Shown: positions 29,976 through 40,636, numbered from the stretch's first letter. The stretch is 64,000 nt of DNA from Alloprevotella tannerae ATCC 51259 (GCF_000159995.1 NZ_GG700643.1:89191-153190); one strand, 5' to 3'. The notes: a model not told the origin generated them from the letters alone. Translations and numbers: made by a program.

Positions 29976-31997
29976 TTACTTAACAAAGTCAATAATCTTA
30001 TCTGCTACTTGTTGTGGTGTAAAGCCTAACTTATCGTCCAACACTTGATAAGGTGCAGAATAACCAAAATGATCTAAGCCATAGATGTAGCCGTTGCGAC
30101 CTACTAATCCTTCAAAAGTAGCAGGTAAACCAGCCGTCAGCGCAAAGATCTTTGCATCAGCAGGCAATAACTTCTCTTGATATTCAGCAGACTGTCTGCG
30201 GAATAAACCTTCACTTGGGCAACTAATAACTCTGGCTTTAATATTCTTTTCCTGCAATAGAGGCAGTGTATCAACCAAAGTTGAAACTTCCGAACCGCTA
30301 GCTAAAAGAATTACATCGGGATATTCTTCTTTCACAACCTCATAAGCGCCTTTTTCTACTCCTATGTAGTCTACGCCTTCAGGAAGGTCTTTAATAGCCT
30401 GCCGACTAAAGATAAGAGCAGTCGGGGTTTCCACATTTTCCATTGCTAAGCGCCAGCATTGCGTTGCTGCTTGGTTATTACAAGGACGGAATACACGGAC
30501 GCTGTCTTTGCCACTGTGGTTCTTAAGCTTTTCCATCAAACGAATTTGTGCTTCCTGCTCAACGGGTTCGTGAGTCGGGCCATCTTCGCCTACACGGAAA
30601 GCGTCATGTGTCCAAACAAACTTAACCGGTGTTTCCATCAAAGCAGCCATACGGACAGCCGGTTTCATATAATCAGAGAAGACGAAGAAAGTTCCCATTG
30701 CGGAAATAATGCCTCCGTGCAACATCATACCGATACAAACACAAGCCATCGAAAGTTCGCTTACACCTGCTTGCAAGAAGCCACCAGCAAAGTTCGTACG
30801 AGAGATAGGAGTGGTGTGTGCTAAGAAGCCATCAGTCTTATCTGAATTGCAAAGATCGGCCGAGCTCACAATCATATTAGGAACATATTCTGACAATAAG
30901 GCAAGTACAGCCTTAGAACCATCACGTGTTGCTTTATTTGGCTTTTGCTCTAATTTATCCCAAGGTATTTCCGGTAACTTCTGATTGAACCAATCACTTA
31001 AAAGTTGAGATTTTTCGGGATTTTCCTGTGCCCATTTCTTTTCTGCCTGTCTGATTTTCTCAACTTCTTGCGTGAGTTCGCTAAGACGTGCTTTATACAT
31101 CTCCGCTACTTCAGGGAAAATGTGGAAAGGATCTTCAGGATCAGCGCCTAAGTTCTTAATTGTTTCGATATAGGCATTGCCTCCAAGTGGTGCGCCGTGC
31201 GTTCCACAATCGCGTTCAAAGCTTTCACCGTCAGCCTTTCGTGCGCCTTTACCCATTATCGTGTGACCGATAATCAGTGTAGGACGAGCTGTTTCCTCGT
31301 TAGCAGCTTTTAGTGCTTTTCTTATTTGTTCTGGATTATTACCATCGATTTCCAAGACATTCCAGTTCCAAGCCTTATACTTTAGGGCTGTATCTTCACT
31401 CGTCACATCTGCCGTTGGCGTAGAAAGTTGGATATCGTTAGCATCGTAGAACATAATGAGATTATCCAAGCCCAAGTGTCCGGCCATACGACCCGCACCT
31501 TGCGACACCTCTTCCTGTATGCCGCCATCAGAAATATAAGCATAAATCTTTTCGCGTTTAAAGCCCGGATTACCCGTTCTTGCATACAGCGCTTTAGCGG
31601 CAATAGCAGCTCCGACAGCATAAACATGGCCTTGCCCTAAGGGGCCGCTGGTATTTTCTATACCGCGCTCTACGTTACGTTCAGGGTGTCCCGGTGTAAC
31701 GGAGTCCCATTGACGGAATTGTTTGAGGTCTTCCATCGTAAAACGCTCACAAAGCATAAGAATGCTGTAAAGCATCGGCGACATATGGCCCGGATCTAAG
31801 AAGAAACGGTCGCGACATTCCCAAGTCGGATCTTTGGGATCAAACGTTAGAAACTCCGAATAGAGCACGTTGATAAAGTCTGCTCCGCCCATAGCGCCAC
31901 CAGGGTGTCCCGATTTTGCCTTTTCGACCATAGAAGCAACAAGCACACGGATGTTATCCGCGGCACGATTCATAAGTTTTGATGAATGTTCCATCAT
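29976..31997 (-). CDS. tkt: Transketolase
   Basis: About 673 residues from ATG 31997 contain the TPP-enzyme features KSGHPGGAMGGAD, ISDGGIQEEVSQGAG, and the Pyr domain with THDAFRVGEDGPTHEP. It exchanges two-carbon ketol units in the pentose phosphate pathway, working with rpiB. In-frame codons upstream to 32087 encode a hydrophobic, unrelated stretch covering the promoter, so I rejected the longer start. Confidence 0.96.
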   Translation of the reverse strand: MMEHSSKLMNRAADNIRVLVASMVEKAKSGHPGGAMGGADFINVLYSEFLTFDPKDPTWECRDRFFLDPGHMSPMLYSILMLCERFTMEDLKQFRQWDSVTPGHPERNVERGIENTSGPLGQGHVYAVGAAIAAKALYARTGNPGFKREKIYAYISDGGIQEEVSQGAGRMAGHLGLDNLIMFYDANDIQLSTPTADVTSEDTALKYKAWNWNVLEIDGNNPEQIRKALKAANEETARPTLIIGHTIMGKGARKADGESFERDCGTHGAPLGGNAYIETIKNLGADPEDPFHIFPEVAEMYKARLSELTQEVEKIRQAEKKWAQENPEKSQLLSDWFNQKLPEIPWDKLEQKPNKATRDGSKAVLALLSEYVPNMIVSSADLCNSDKTDGFLAHTTPISRTNFAGGFLQAGVSELSMACVCIGMMLHGGIISAMGTFFVFSDYMKPAVRMAALMETPVKFVWTHDAFRVGEDGPTHEPVEQEAQIRLMEKLKNHSGKDSVRVFRPCNNQAATQCWRLAMENVETPTALIFSRQAIKDLPEGVDYIGVEKGAYEVVKEEYPDVILLASGSEVSTLVDTLPLLQEKNIKARVISCPSEGLFRRQSAEYQEKLLPADAKIFALTAGLPATFEGLVGRNGYIYGLDHFGYSAPYQVLDDKLGFTPQQVADKIIDFVK

Positions 31998-32029
31998 AGC
32001 ATTAAAACAAAGTGTAAAGTTGTATGCAG

Positions 32030-32061
32030 CAAAAATACAGATAAAAAGCGAGTGGGGCGAA
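32030..32061 (-). promoter_or_regulatory. Promoter of tkt
   Basis: On the minus strand TTCG (32061-32058), 20 bp and TATTTTTG (32037-32030) match the Bacteroidetes pattern, 33 bp before the chosen start. Confidence 0.65.
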
Positions 32062-32105
32062 TGATAGACAAAGAAAAACCCTATCATTCATTTTTTTTGT
32101 CAGCC

Positions 32106-33341
32106 TTATTCTTTTAATCCATTAAATTCCGGATCATCCGGCCCGTAGATCTTTGTCCCCTTTGTAAATCGATTGCTTTTTCGAGGTCTGTTACCAGATA
32201 CAGCATAATCAGAATAGCCAGCCATCGTCCCCGCACCGGGATTTCCACCATAAGCTCTCCAGCGTGAGAGTATAGCATCGACATAGCCGTAAGTCTCGCT
32301 ACCGATCATATAACCATATGAGACAACGGGGTCACGATAATAAAGAGGCAGAGTCAAATTCCTAACATAGAAACTGACGTCGTCCCAGAGATGAGGATTT
32401 TTGCCATACTTGCGAGCCAAGGCTTGTGCATCTTGAATATGACCGACCCCTCCATTATAAGCTGCTAGTACAAACTTGATACGCTCTCCGCTATCTCTAA
32501 TACCACTAAATTTTCCTGATAACTCGCGAATGTAGCGTGCGGCGGCAGCAACATTTTCTTTTGGATCATTGACATTGGAAACACCTAAATGTACTACTGT
32601 CTTTGGCATAATCTGCATCAATCCCTTAGCACCGGCATATGATGTTGCGTTTGGGTCGAAACCTGATTCTTGGTAACACTGTGCGGCAATGAGCCGCCAG
32701 TCCCAACCTGTGACAGCCGAAGCAGCCCTAAACTCATGATCATAAACGGAGATGATACCCTTTTCTCTAGAAAGGTAAGGCGCCCGCATCTTTCTTATAA
32801 CGGTATGGCGTGTTTCAAAGCGCTTAGTTTCTTCCTTTTGAATTTTAAGGGCTACACCTGCACTATACCAATCGTTGAGTGCCTGCGCTAAATCCTCGCT
32901 CGATTTATTTACAGCCCAAGATGTAGACACCTTTTCTTCTTGTGCTCCGGCTGAAGTGAGTTGTTGACTCTGAATAAAACTTTTATTTAGCTGATAAACA
33001 GCTATATCTATATCTTTATTCTTTAATAATTGAACCAACTGTTGTTCATTTTTAGCGAGTTCAACTCGCAATCGGACGCCTTGAGATTGTGCAAAATTCT
33101 GTGCCAAAGCGTATTGCATACCCAATCCCTGCCCATTATAATCAAAGTAAGTCGTAGGTCCTGAAATCGTACCTATAATTAACTCTCCTGCGTCTAAGAT
33201 TTGATTAAGATCATAATGGACATTATTGTCTTTAGTGTTAGAAATATGCGTAAAGAGAGAGTTTCCCTTCTTTTGTTTATTCGTATTGCAACCAACCAAT
33301 ACCGATAATATGATAAGGAGATAAAGAAATCTTTGTCGCAT
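32106..33341 (-). CDS. mltF: Membrane-bound lytic transglycosylase F-like lipoprotein
   Basis: The 411-residue protein has a lipobox LVGC around residue 18 and a periplasmic solute-binding-like module (GELIIGTISGPTTYF). The SLT domain has the catalytic Glu in CYQESGFDP near residue 225, with AKGLMQIMP and AAYNGGVGH. It cleaves peptidoglycan, forming anhydromuropeptides. The solute-binding module is shorter than in E. coli MltF. It is a single gene upstream of tkt on the same strand. Confidence 0.9.
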   Translation of the reverse strand: MRQRFLYLLIILSVLVGCNTNKQKKGNSLFTHISNTKDNNVHYDLNQILDAGELIIGTISGPTTYFDYNGQGLGMQYALAQNFAQSQGVRLRVELAKNEQQLVQLLKNKDIDIAVYQLNKSFIQSQQLTSAGAQEEKVSTSWAVNKSSEDLAQALNDWYSAGVALKIQKEETKRFETRHTVIRKMRAPYLSREKGIISVYDHEFRAASAVTGWDWRLIAAQCYQESGFDPNATSYAGAKGLMQIMPKTVVHLGVSNVNDPKENVAAAARYIRELSGKFSGIRDSGERIKFVLAAYNGGVGHIQDAQALARKYGKNPHLWDDVSFYVRNLTLPLYYRDPVVSYGYMIGSETYGYVDAILSRWRAYGGNPGAGTMAGYSDYAVSGNRPRKSNRFTKGTKIYGPDDPEFNGLKE

Positions 33342-33676
33342 ATTGGTGCGAAATTACTATTTAAATCCTTTCTTGGCAAGACTTCACGGGTGATTTCCCT
33401 AACCCGCTGTTTATATTAGGCAAGGAGTTGACCTATTGAAGCGTCTCATTTGTGTTCACATAATATCACCTAATATGCAGCTATCTATAAATTTAATGGA
33501 GAGACATTTTCTCCTTTTATTATTATTGTCGACAAACTATTTTTTTAGTTGAAATGAAGGAGTACATTACAACCGAGTTTGTTACATAAAGATTACCTCA
33601 TAAATTCCACTTAATAAGTATACAACGATGCTAGCACACCTTTTATTTATCTACACACAAAAGCAACCCTTGGTAT

Positions 33677-33760
33677 TTGTTATTGTGAAAGTACAATTGT
33701 ACCCTTGTAGTGGTATGAACGTCCTTTCGTGATGAAACACTAGTACCATCACGAGGGTAT
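33677..33760. repeat. Palindrome array E (4 units, 22-bp period)
   Basis: Units lie at 33677-33694 (degenerate left arm), 33699-33716, 33721-33738 and 33743-33760, with spacers aatt, gaac and acta. The last is GTACCATCACGAGGGTAT. The gap 33342-34030 otherwise holds only a doubtful 62-codon open frame. Confidence 0.82.
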
Positions 33761-34030
33761 TTCCTCATTTTGTGAACATCGTGTTTAGATTAAAGATTTG
33801 GATCTACACTGTGACGACTCCTTTGGAGTATTGTTGGATGATGGGGGGTTATGTGTTGGTTTGCAGCTTCTTTGTCATAGTTTTATTGCACAATCAAAAG
33901 GCTACAGGATATATCTTCCCTATCAATGATTACTTATCAGATACAAATATCTCCGAGTAACAAATGAATGTTGTTCGGAGATGATTTGTTAGAGTATTAC
34001 TACTTATCGTAATGAGTCAGAGCTTTGAAC

Positions 34031-34825
34031 TTATTCTTCAATCGTGCGTCCTGTGATACCACGTTTAGAAGAATTGATAAAACTAACGATATAGTCGATT
34101 TCTTCGCTTTGCGGTATTTGCTCTTTAATGCGAATTAGCGCGTCTTCTAAACTAACGGTTGCTGAATAGATTAAGCGGTAAGCATTAGCAATATGACGCA
34201 AGATGCGATCAGATTCCTTCTGTTGGCATAGGACGGTACTATTAATGCCATGATAGGTGGCTGGATTTCCACCTAAAATGATGTAGGGTGGAATATCTCT
34301 GTGCACGCGGCAGCCGCTTTGAACAAGTGCATACCGGCCAATGTGCACACGATGCTGAATCAGGGCATTACTACTCAAAATAACAGAGTCATCTAAAATG
34401 CAATCACCGGAAATTTGCGCATGAATTCCTAACACGCTGTCATTACCAATATGTACATCATGGCAAACGTGAACACCATCCATTAAAAAGTTATTGTCGC
34501 CAATTATTGTTGCTGAATTTTCATCTAAACTTCCAGCAATGACAACATTTTCTCGGATGCGGTTGTTGTCGCCAATAACAACTTTGGTGCGATGGCCGAC
34601 CTTAAAGCGAAAACTTTGAGGTACGGCACCGACAACGGCATTTTGATAAATGTAATTTTGCTTACCTATCACGACACCCTCTAAGATTGTTGCGTGAGAC
34701 ATCACAACAGAATTGTCGCCAATCACAACATCCTTATCAATAAAGGCGAAAGGGTAGATCTTTACATTGTTGCCAATCTTTGCAGATGGATCAACGAAGG
34801 CCAGGGGGCTGATTTGATTATCCAT
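34031..34825 (-). CDS. lpxA: LpxA-family acyl-ACP--UDP-N-acetylglucosamine O-acyltransferase
   Basis: The 264-residue left-handed beta-helix protein shows hexapeptide repeats throughout (IGNNVKIYPFAFI, VIGDNSVVM). The catalytic-His region is GVHVCHDVHIGN, and the C-terminal helical part is typical of LpxA. This family starts lipid A synthesis by 3-O-acylating UDP-GlcNAc. It begins 6 bp after an RND efflux operon and not beside lpxC-fabZ, so it may be a second copy or a paralogue with another sugar nucleotide substrate. Confidence 0.88.
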   Translation of the reverse strand: MDNQISPLAFVDPSAKIGNNVKIYPFAFIDKDVVIGDNSVVMSHATILEGVVIGKQNYIYQNAVVGAVPQSFRFKVGHRTKVVIGDNNRIRENVVIAGSLDENSATIIGDNNFLMDGVHVCHDVHIGNDSVLGIHAQISGDCILDDSVILSSNALIQHRVHIGRYALVQSGCRVHRDIPPYIILGGNPATYHGINSTVLCQQKESDRILRHIANAYRLIYSATVSLEDALIRIKEQIPQSEEIDYIVSFINSSKRGITGRTIEE

Positions 34826-34831
34826 ACTATT

Positions 34832-36214
34832 TTATTTTCTACCGCCGCCAAGGGCTTGGTACAAACTGATTACGGCTTGGGCACGATCAAAATTGTCAGA
34901 GATCAAATTAAGTTGTGCTTGCAACAGGCCTTGCTGTGCCGTAAGCGTTTCCAAGTAACTTACGCGGTTGTCATGTTTGAAAATGAGGTTTGTTGTCTCG
35001 ACGGACTTCTGTAGTTCTTCAACTAATTTAGTACGCTGTTGAATCTTAAGTAGCGATGTTTGATAATTTGCCAAAGCATTGCTCACTTCATTGCCTGCAT
35101 TAAGCAGCTTTTGCTCAAAATTAAGCTGCGCTGCTTCTACCTCGGCCTTTGCTATTTTAAGATTTGCACGAAGTTGGCCTCGTGCAAAAAGCGGCTGAAC
35201 GATAGATCCAACAAAGTTGGCTACCCACATCCCGGGATTTGTAATCATACCTAAGTTGTTTGTCCACCCGCCGGTACCATTAATCGTAATATTAGGATAG
35301 AAAGCCGAATAAGCTTTATTTACGCCATAAAAGCAAGAGGCTAATTTATATTCAGCCGCACGAACATCTGGTCGATTTGACAAAAGCTGGGCTGGAACAC
35401 CGGCTGAAAGCACACTGGGGAACGATAAGTCTTGGATAGCACCGCGCTCTATGGGGTGGGGTGCTTCGTGGAGCAAAGCGCAAAGCGAGTTTTCCGTTTT
35501 TCGGATCTGACTTTCCAATGTCGGAATTGTTGTGAGAATGGACAAACGATTTGCCTTAGCTTGTGAAACTGCTGCTGCATTCGTCATTCCGGCTTGCATC
35601 ATAACCTCCATAGCTTCGACATTCTTATCCCATAATGCGGCCGTTGATTTAGTTGTTTGCAATTGTGCGTCCAACATTTCCAACGTATAATACAGATTGG
35701 CTGTAGAAGCGATTAAAGCAGTCTGTATGGATTGACGGGCTGCCTTAGCCGCTAAAACGCCATATTCAGATTGTTTTTTCGCATTGCGCAATGAGCCAAA
35801 AGCATCTATTTGCCAACTGGCTTGTAGTGGTATATTGTAGGTTTTGGAAGTAGTTCCGCCCTCTACAATAGAGATCGTTCCAGAAGGTGAGAAGGACAAC
35901 GAAGGGAAGAAAGCCAGTCGACTTACTTGAAGTCCTGCTTCTGCCTTTTGAATGGTTAAATCTGCTGTACGAAGATCCACATTCTTTTCTAAAACCAAGC
36001 GAATCAGGCTTTGTAAATGAGGATCTGAGAAGACATCAGGCCAAGAAAGGTTGCCAAAATTAATGGTGTCTCCTTTCAATGCTTGGTCTACAGTGGTTGT
36101 ATCTCTATAGAGTTGCTCCATTTGAACGTCCAATTTTGGACGTTCGTAGTTGGAATAGATGCGACAGGAGCTTAAGCTAACTCCCAACAAGACTATATAT
36201 ATGAACTTTTTCAT
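34832..36214 (-). CDS. TolC/NodT-family outer-membrane efflux lipoprotein
   Basis: The 460-residue protein has a lipobox SLSSC near residue 16 and two OEP repeats with coiled-coil helices. Typical segments are LLSNRPDVRAAEYKLA and QKLLNAGNEVSNAL. It forms the outer-membrane channel of the tripartite pump encoded upstream. It starts 4 bp after the permease gene. Substrates are not predictable. Confidence 0.93.
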   Translation of the reverse strand: MKKFIYIVLLGVSLSSCRIYSNYERPKLDVQMEQLYRDTTTVDQALKGDTINFGNLSWPDVFSDPHLQSLIRLVLEKNVDLRTADLTIQKAEAGLQVSRLAFFPSLSFSPSGTISIVEGGTTSKTYNIPLQASWQIDAFGSLRNAKKQSEYGVLAAKAARQSIQTALIASTANLYYTLEMLDAQLQTTKSTAALWDKNVEAMEVMMQAGMTNAAAVSQAKANRLSILTTIPTLESQIRKTENSLCALLHEAPHPIERGAIQDLSFPSVLSAGVPAQLLSNRPDVRAAEYKLASCFYGVNKAYSAFYPNITINGTGGWTNNLGMITNPGMWVANFVGSIVQPLFARGQLRANLKIAKAEVEAAQLNFEQKLLNAGNEVSNALANYQTSLLKIQQRTKLVEELQKSVETTNLIFKHDNRVSYLETLTAQQGLLQAQLNLISDNFDRAQAVISLYQALGGGRK

Positions 36215-36218
36215 ACTT

Positions 36219-39200
36219 CTATTTTCTTACGTATTGTTCAATATCTGGTTCTGCCTCAATTGGAGCTGTATCATCCCACTTTAAAGGTGTGATTTTCTCT
36301 TGAAGATATTCAAAGGCGACGAATAGAGCCGGAACAATGAATATTTGACATATCATACCAATCAACATACCGCCAATGGCTGTTGTACCTAAAGACCTAT
36401 TGCCATTTGCTCCGACACCAAATGAGAACATCATCGGCAACAGACCAACGATCATTGCTAAAGAGGTCATTAAGATCGGACGTAAACGAGCGCCTGCACC
36501 TAAGACTGCTGCCCAAGTAATACTCATGCCCATCTTACGACGATCTAAAGCAAACTCTGTGATCAAAATCGCATTTTTAGCTAACAAACCAATCAACATA
36601 ATCAAGGCAATTTGCGTGTATATGTTATTTGATGCAGCCCCAAATATTGGAATGATCGAATTGAATCCACCCATCATTTGAATGAATAAGAAAGACCCTG
36701 CAAGACCGAAAGGCACGGATAACAATACCGCCATTGGCAATAAATAACTCTCATATTGAGCAGAAAGAAGCAGATAGATAAATACGAAGCATAGCAAGAA
36801 TACGATAGCTGTTGTAGACCCACTGCTAGATTGCTCTTCACGGCTCAGTCCCGAATATTCAAAGCTATAGCCTAAGGGTAGATATTTATCTGCAGTTTCT
36901 TGAATAGCCTGCAAAGCTTGCCCTGATGTATAACCATCAGCAGGATTGCCATTAACACTAATGGATGTATACATATTAAAGCGGCTGATGTTATCTGGGC
37001 CGTAGATGCGCTTTAATGTTACAAACTGCGTGATTGGTGCCATTTCAGACCCGTTACGCACCATCACACTTTTAAGCGTTTCTATATTAACTCGTTTATT
37101 AGGAGCTGCTTGAATCATTACACGATACAGCTTTCCAAACCGGTTAAAATTAGAAGCGTAAAGGCCACCATAATATCCTTGTAATGTCGTGAGAATTGCG
37201 CTTGGAGATAAGCCGGCCTTCAGGCATTGAGCTTCGTCAATCTCAACCATGTATTGAGGGAAACTTGGATTAAATGTCGTCTGAGCTGATTGGATCTCTG
37301 GGCGCTTCTGCAACTCTGCAAGGAACTCCTGAGAGACTTGGTAAAACTTATCCAAGCTTCCACCAGTTCTATCTTGTAAGTTAAACGAAAAACCATTAGA
37401 TACGCCATATCCCATAATCATAGGAGGCTGGAAAAAGAGTACTTGAGCATTCTTAAACACATCCAAAGACTTCAATAGTAATTGAACTGCAACAATAGTT
37501 GAGCCTTGCTTTAGAGATCGCTCTTCCCAAGGCTTTAATTTTACAATGAAGGAACCATAGCTAGGACCTTGCCCACCTATAAAACTATAACCAGAAATCA
37601 TCGTACTGGTTTCAACTGCCGGTGATGAGCGCACTAAGCTATCAATTTCAGCCAATACTTGTTCTGTGCGATCTTGAGATGTTCCCGGCGGAAGTGTTAC
37701 AACACCCATAATAGTTCCTGTATCCTCTGAGGGAATCATAGCATTAGGAGTAGCTCTCATTAAAAATATAAGTAGCGTTATTCCTACAGCGACTGCACCA
37801 AAAGCAATAACAGGTTTGTGAATAAAGAAAAGTACGCGCTTTTTATACTTACCTAATAAGGCGTCGTAATGAGCATTAAAACTTTTATGAAAACGACTTA
37901 TGAAAGTCGATTTCGGTTGTTTATCTTCATTCTTTGGCTTTAAGAAAATTGCACAAAGAGCAGGGGAGAGGGTCAAAGCATTTAAAGCTGAAAAGCCAAT
38001 TGCTATGGCCATTGTAATACCAAATTGTCTATAAAAGATACCAGATGTTCCAGATATAAAGCTAACCGGAATAAATACAGCCATCATTACAAGCGTAATA
38101 GAAACAATTGCTCCGCCTAGTTCTCTCATCGCATCGATAGAAGCTTTGCGAGAAGATTTGTAACCTTGATCCAGTTTGGCGTGAACACCTTCGACAACAA
38201 CAATCGCATCATCGACAACAATAGCAATAGCTAAAACAAGCGCATTAAGTGTTAGAAGGTTTATACTAAATCCTATAAGATATAGAACGAAGAACGTTCC
38301 AATCAATGCAACAGGAATAGCTATTGTAGGGATGAGCGTAGAACGCAAGTCTTGTAAGAATATGTAGACTACAAAAAAAACCAAGATAAATGCTTCAAAC
38401 AAAGTCTTGATAACCTCCTCTATTGAAGCAAATAAGAAATCGTTTACATTTTGTGAAACGACAATTTTTATACCCGAGGGTAGGGATTTTTGGCTTTCTT
38501 CTAAAGTCTTTTGAATATTTTGAACTGTTTCGGTCGCATTTGTACCCGCCATCTGGAATACTATACACGTCACAGAATTGTGCCCATTAACTTTTCCAGA
38601 GAAAGAATAAGTTGAACGACCTAATTCAACACGTGCAACATCCTTAACACGCAAAACCTCTCCATTTGGAAGAGCCTTAATAATCATGTTTTCAAACTCG
38701 CTTTCTGTAGAAAGACGCCCTTTATAACGGAGCGTATACATAAAGGTTTGATTTTCGCGCTCTCCAACTGTACCTGGGGCTGCTTCTATATTTTGTTGCG
38801 CTAACACACTAGTGATATCGGTAGGCATTAGATGGTGTAAAGCCATTTTTGTCGGATCTAGCCAAATGCGCATAGAGTAATCTGCGCCCATAACCATTGC
38901 TTCACCAACGCCTTGTACACGTTGCACCTGAGGAATTACATTAATCTTAGCATAATTCTCAAGAAATTGTTGATCATACTTTCCAGACTCATCTGCAAGA
39001 GAAAAGACCATAAGCATAGAGCTTTGGCGTTTTTGAGTAATGACACCGACTTTTGTTACTTCTGCAGGCAGAAGACCTTGTGCCTTATTGACGCAGTTTT
39101 GTACATTTACAGCTGCCATATCAGGATCAGTACCTTGTTTAAAGGTTATTGATATAGTGGCTGTACCCGTATTTGTAGCTGAAGACGTCATATAGTCTAA

Positions 39201-39425
39201 TCCTTCAACGCCATTAATCTGTTCCTCTAGTGGAATAATTACAGAGTTGAGTACAGTCTGCGCATTGGCTCCCATATATGAGGTTGAAACACTCACCGTC
39301 GGCGGAGCAATACTTGGATATTGAGTAATCGGCAAAGAAATCAAACCTATTGCACCCAAAAGAACAATTAGGATAGAAATCACCGTAGAGAGAACAGGCC
39401 GATTAATGAAGTTATCTAATTTCAT
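36219..39425 (-). CDS. RND (HAE1-type) multidrug efflux permease
   Basis: The 1068-residue inner-membrane protein has 12 expected helices and the AcrB-like features FINRPVLSTVISILIVLLG at the N terminus, VDDAIVVVEGV with the proton-relay Asp pair in helix 4, and GLLAKNAILITEFA in the second half. It uses proton motive force to export drugs or bile-type compounds through the adaptor and channel encoded on either side. Length is normal for the family. Confidence 0.95.
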   Translation of the reverse strand: MKLDNFINRPVLSTVISILIVLLGAIGLISLPITQYPSIAPPTVSVSTSYMGANAQTVLNSVIIPLEEQINGVEGLDYMTSSATNTGTATISITFKQGTDPDMAAVNVQNCVNKAQGLLPAEVTKVGVITQKRQSSMLMVFSLADESGKYDQQFLENYAKINVIPQVQRVQGVGEAMVMGADYSMRIWLDPTKMALHHLMPTDITSVLAQQNIEAAPGTVGERENQTFMYTLRYKGRLSTESEFENMIIKALPNGEVLRVKDVARVELGRSTYSFSGKVNGHNSVTCIVFQMAGTNATETVQNIQKTLEESQKSLPSGIKIVVSQNVNDFLFASIEEVIKTLFEAFILVFFVVYIFLQDLRSTLIPTIAIPVALIGTFFVLYLIGFSINLLTLNALVLAIAIVVDDAIVVVEGVHAKLDQGYKSSRKASIDAMRELGGAIVSITLVMMAVFIPVSFISGTSGIFYRQFGITMAIAIGFSALNALTLSPALCAIFLKPKNEDKQPKSTFISRFHKSFNAHYDALLGKYKKRVLFFIHKPVIAFGAVAVGITLLIFLMRATPNAMIPSEDTGTIMGVVTLPPGTSQDRTEQVLAEIDSLVRSSPAVETSTMISGYSFIGGQGPSYGSFIVKLKPWEERSLKQGSTIVAVQLLLKSLDVFKNAQVLFFQPPMIMGYGVSNGFSFNLQDRTGGSLDKFYQVSQEFLAELQKRPEIQSAQTTFNPSFPQYMVEIDEAQCLKAGLSPSAILTTLQGYYGGLYASNFNRFGKLYRVMIQAAPNKRVNIETLKSVMVRNGSEMAPITQFVTLKRIYGPDNISRFNMYTSISVNGNPADGYTSGQALQAIQETADKYLPLGYSFEYSGLSREEQSSSGSTTAIVFLLCFVFIYLLLSAQYESYLLPMAVLLSVPFGLAGSFLFIQMMGGFNSIIPIFGAASNNIYTQIALIMLIGLLAKNAILITEFALDRRKMGMSITWAAVLGAGARLRPILMTSLAMIVGLLPMMFSFGVGANGNRSLGTTAIGGMLIGMICQIFIVPALFVAFEYLQEKITPLKWDDTAPIEAEPDIEQYVRK

Positions 39426-39457
39426 ATGGAATGTTGGGTTTTCCCGTTTTTATATAG

Positions 39458-40636
39458 TTATTTCTCACCTGGCATTTTTCCATCTTTGATGTCTTGCTTT
39501 GCCTTAGCCATGTTTTTTGCTGCTTGAGCTGCTGTAATGGGTTTGATCTTCTGACCATTTTTAAGATTCTGAACGCCTTCAATTACAATTTTATCTCCAG
39601 AAGTCAAACCAAATGTAACGACATAAACGTTACCATTATTTTGTTCTTCCACCTTAATTTCTTTGCTTGTGACCTCATTGTTTGCATTTACAATGTATAC
39701 AAACTTTTTATCTTGTATTTCAATCGTAGCGCTTTGTGGAACTAGAATAGCATTATGTGTGCGAATTGGCATTTGTATCGTTGCAGATCCTCCGCTTCTC
39801 AACAGACCTTGTTCATTACTAAAAGTGGCCCTCATACTTACAGCCCCTGTAGTTTGATCAATGATTCCACTAACCGCATCAATTTTTCCTTGTGTCTGGT
39901 AGAGAGTACCATCAGCTAATAGTAGTGAAACGGAAGGAAATAGTTTAATTGCTTCAGCCACACCACCATTAGAATTCCTTGACATTTCCAGCAATTGCTT
40001 CTCTGTCATTGAGAAATACACATGAACTTGCGAAATATCTGAAACAGTAGTAAAAGGTGTTGACATACTTGGACTTACAAGTGCACCAGTTTTAAAAGGA
40101 AGCATTCCGATAACTCCGTCAGCAGGACTAGTTATTGTACACCAACGAAGGTTGTCCAAAGCTGCTCGCAATTGTGAGCGAGCAGCCAAGAGTTGGGCTT
40201 GAGTACTTTGCAGAGTATTTTCAGCCATCTTCATATCATAATCACTGATTATATTCTTTGAATATAACAAGCGTTTGTTTTCTACTGTTAACTTTTGAGT
40301 TGCAATAGTCGCATTACACACTTTTATTTGAGCGCGCGCACTCAATACTGCTGCGCGAAACTGTGCATCATCGATGCTGAAGAGAACTTGACCTTTTTTG
40401 ACGCATTGTCCTTCTTTTACAAAGACTTTAGTCACGAATCCGGATATTTTAGGTCTGATTTCAACATCTTTGGTCCCTTTGATTGTAGCTGGGTATGATA
40501 CTTTCAAGTCTGCATTGCCAGTCTTCACAACCTCAACTGTGTATTCATTATTACCCGTAGGCATTTCATGTGTCTTATTTTTGCAGCTTGTAAAAATAAG
40601 AGCCGTTGCAAACAGCAACAAAATTAGTCGTTTCAT
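39458..40636 (-). CDS. RND efflux periplasmic adaptor lipoprotein
   Basis: The 392-residue membrane-fusion protein has a lipobox IFTSC around residue 18, a lipoyl-like half motif (GFVTKVFVKEGQCVKKGQVLF), a helical hairpin and beta-barrel domains ending in GVQNLKNGQKIKP. It is the first gene of the operon adaptor-permease-channel-lpxA. TATCTTTG on the minus strand (40676-40669) is the likely -7 element. No adjacent TetR or other regulator gene is seen. Confidence 0.93.
   Translation of the reverse strand: MKRLILLLFATALIFTSCKNKTHEMPTGNNEYTVEVVKTGNADLKVSYPATIKGTKDVEIRPKISGFVTKVFVKEGQCVKKGQVLFSIDDAQFRAAVLSARAQIKVCNATIATQKLTVENKRLLYSKNIISDYDMKMAENTLQSTQAQLLAARSQLRAALDNLRWCTITSPADGVIGMLPFKTGALVSPSMSTPFTTVSDISQVHVYFSMTEKQLLEMSRNSNGGVAEAIKLFPSVSLLLADGTLYQTQGKIDAVSGIIDQTTGAVSMRATFSNEQGLLRSGGSATIQMPIRTHNAILVPQSATIEIQDKKFVYIVNANNEVTSKEIKVEEQNNGNVYVVTFGLTSGDKIVIEGVQNLKNGQKIKPITAAQAAKNMAKAKQDIKDGKMPGEK

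Noticed and set aside
32059..32089. GAATGATAG/CTATCATTC hairpin followed by a T8 run on the plus strand, looking like a terminator
   Set aside because: Both flanking genes are on the minus strand and no plus-strand transcript is evident; it overlaps the tkt promoter instead.
33772..33960. 62-codon open frame next to array E with one hydrophobic stretch
   Set aside because: No recognisable family, no promoter, located directly on the repeat array; probably chance.
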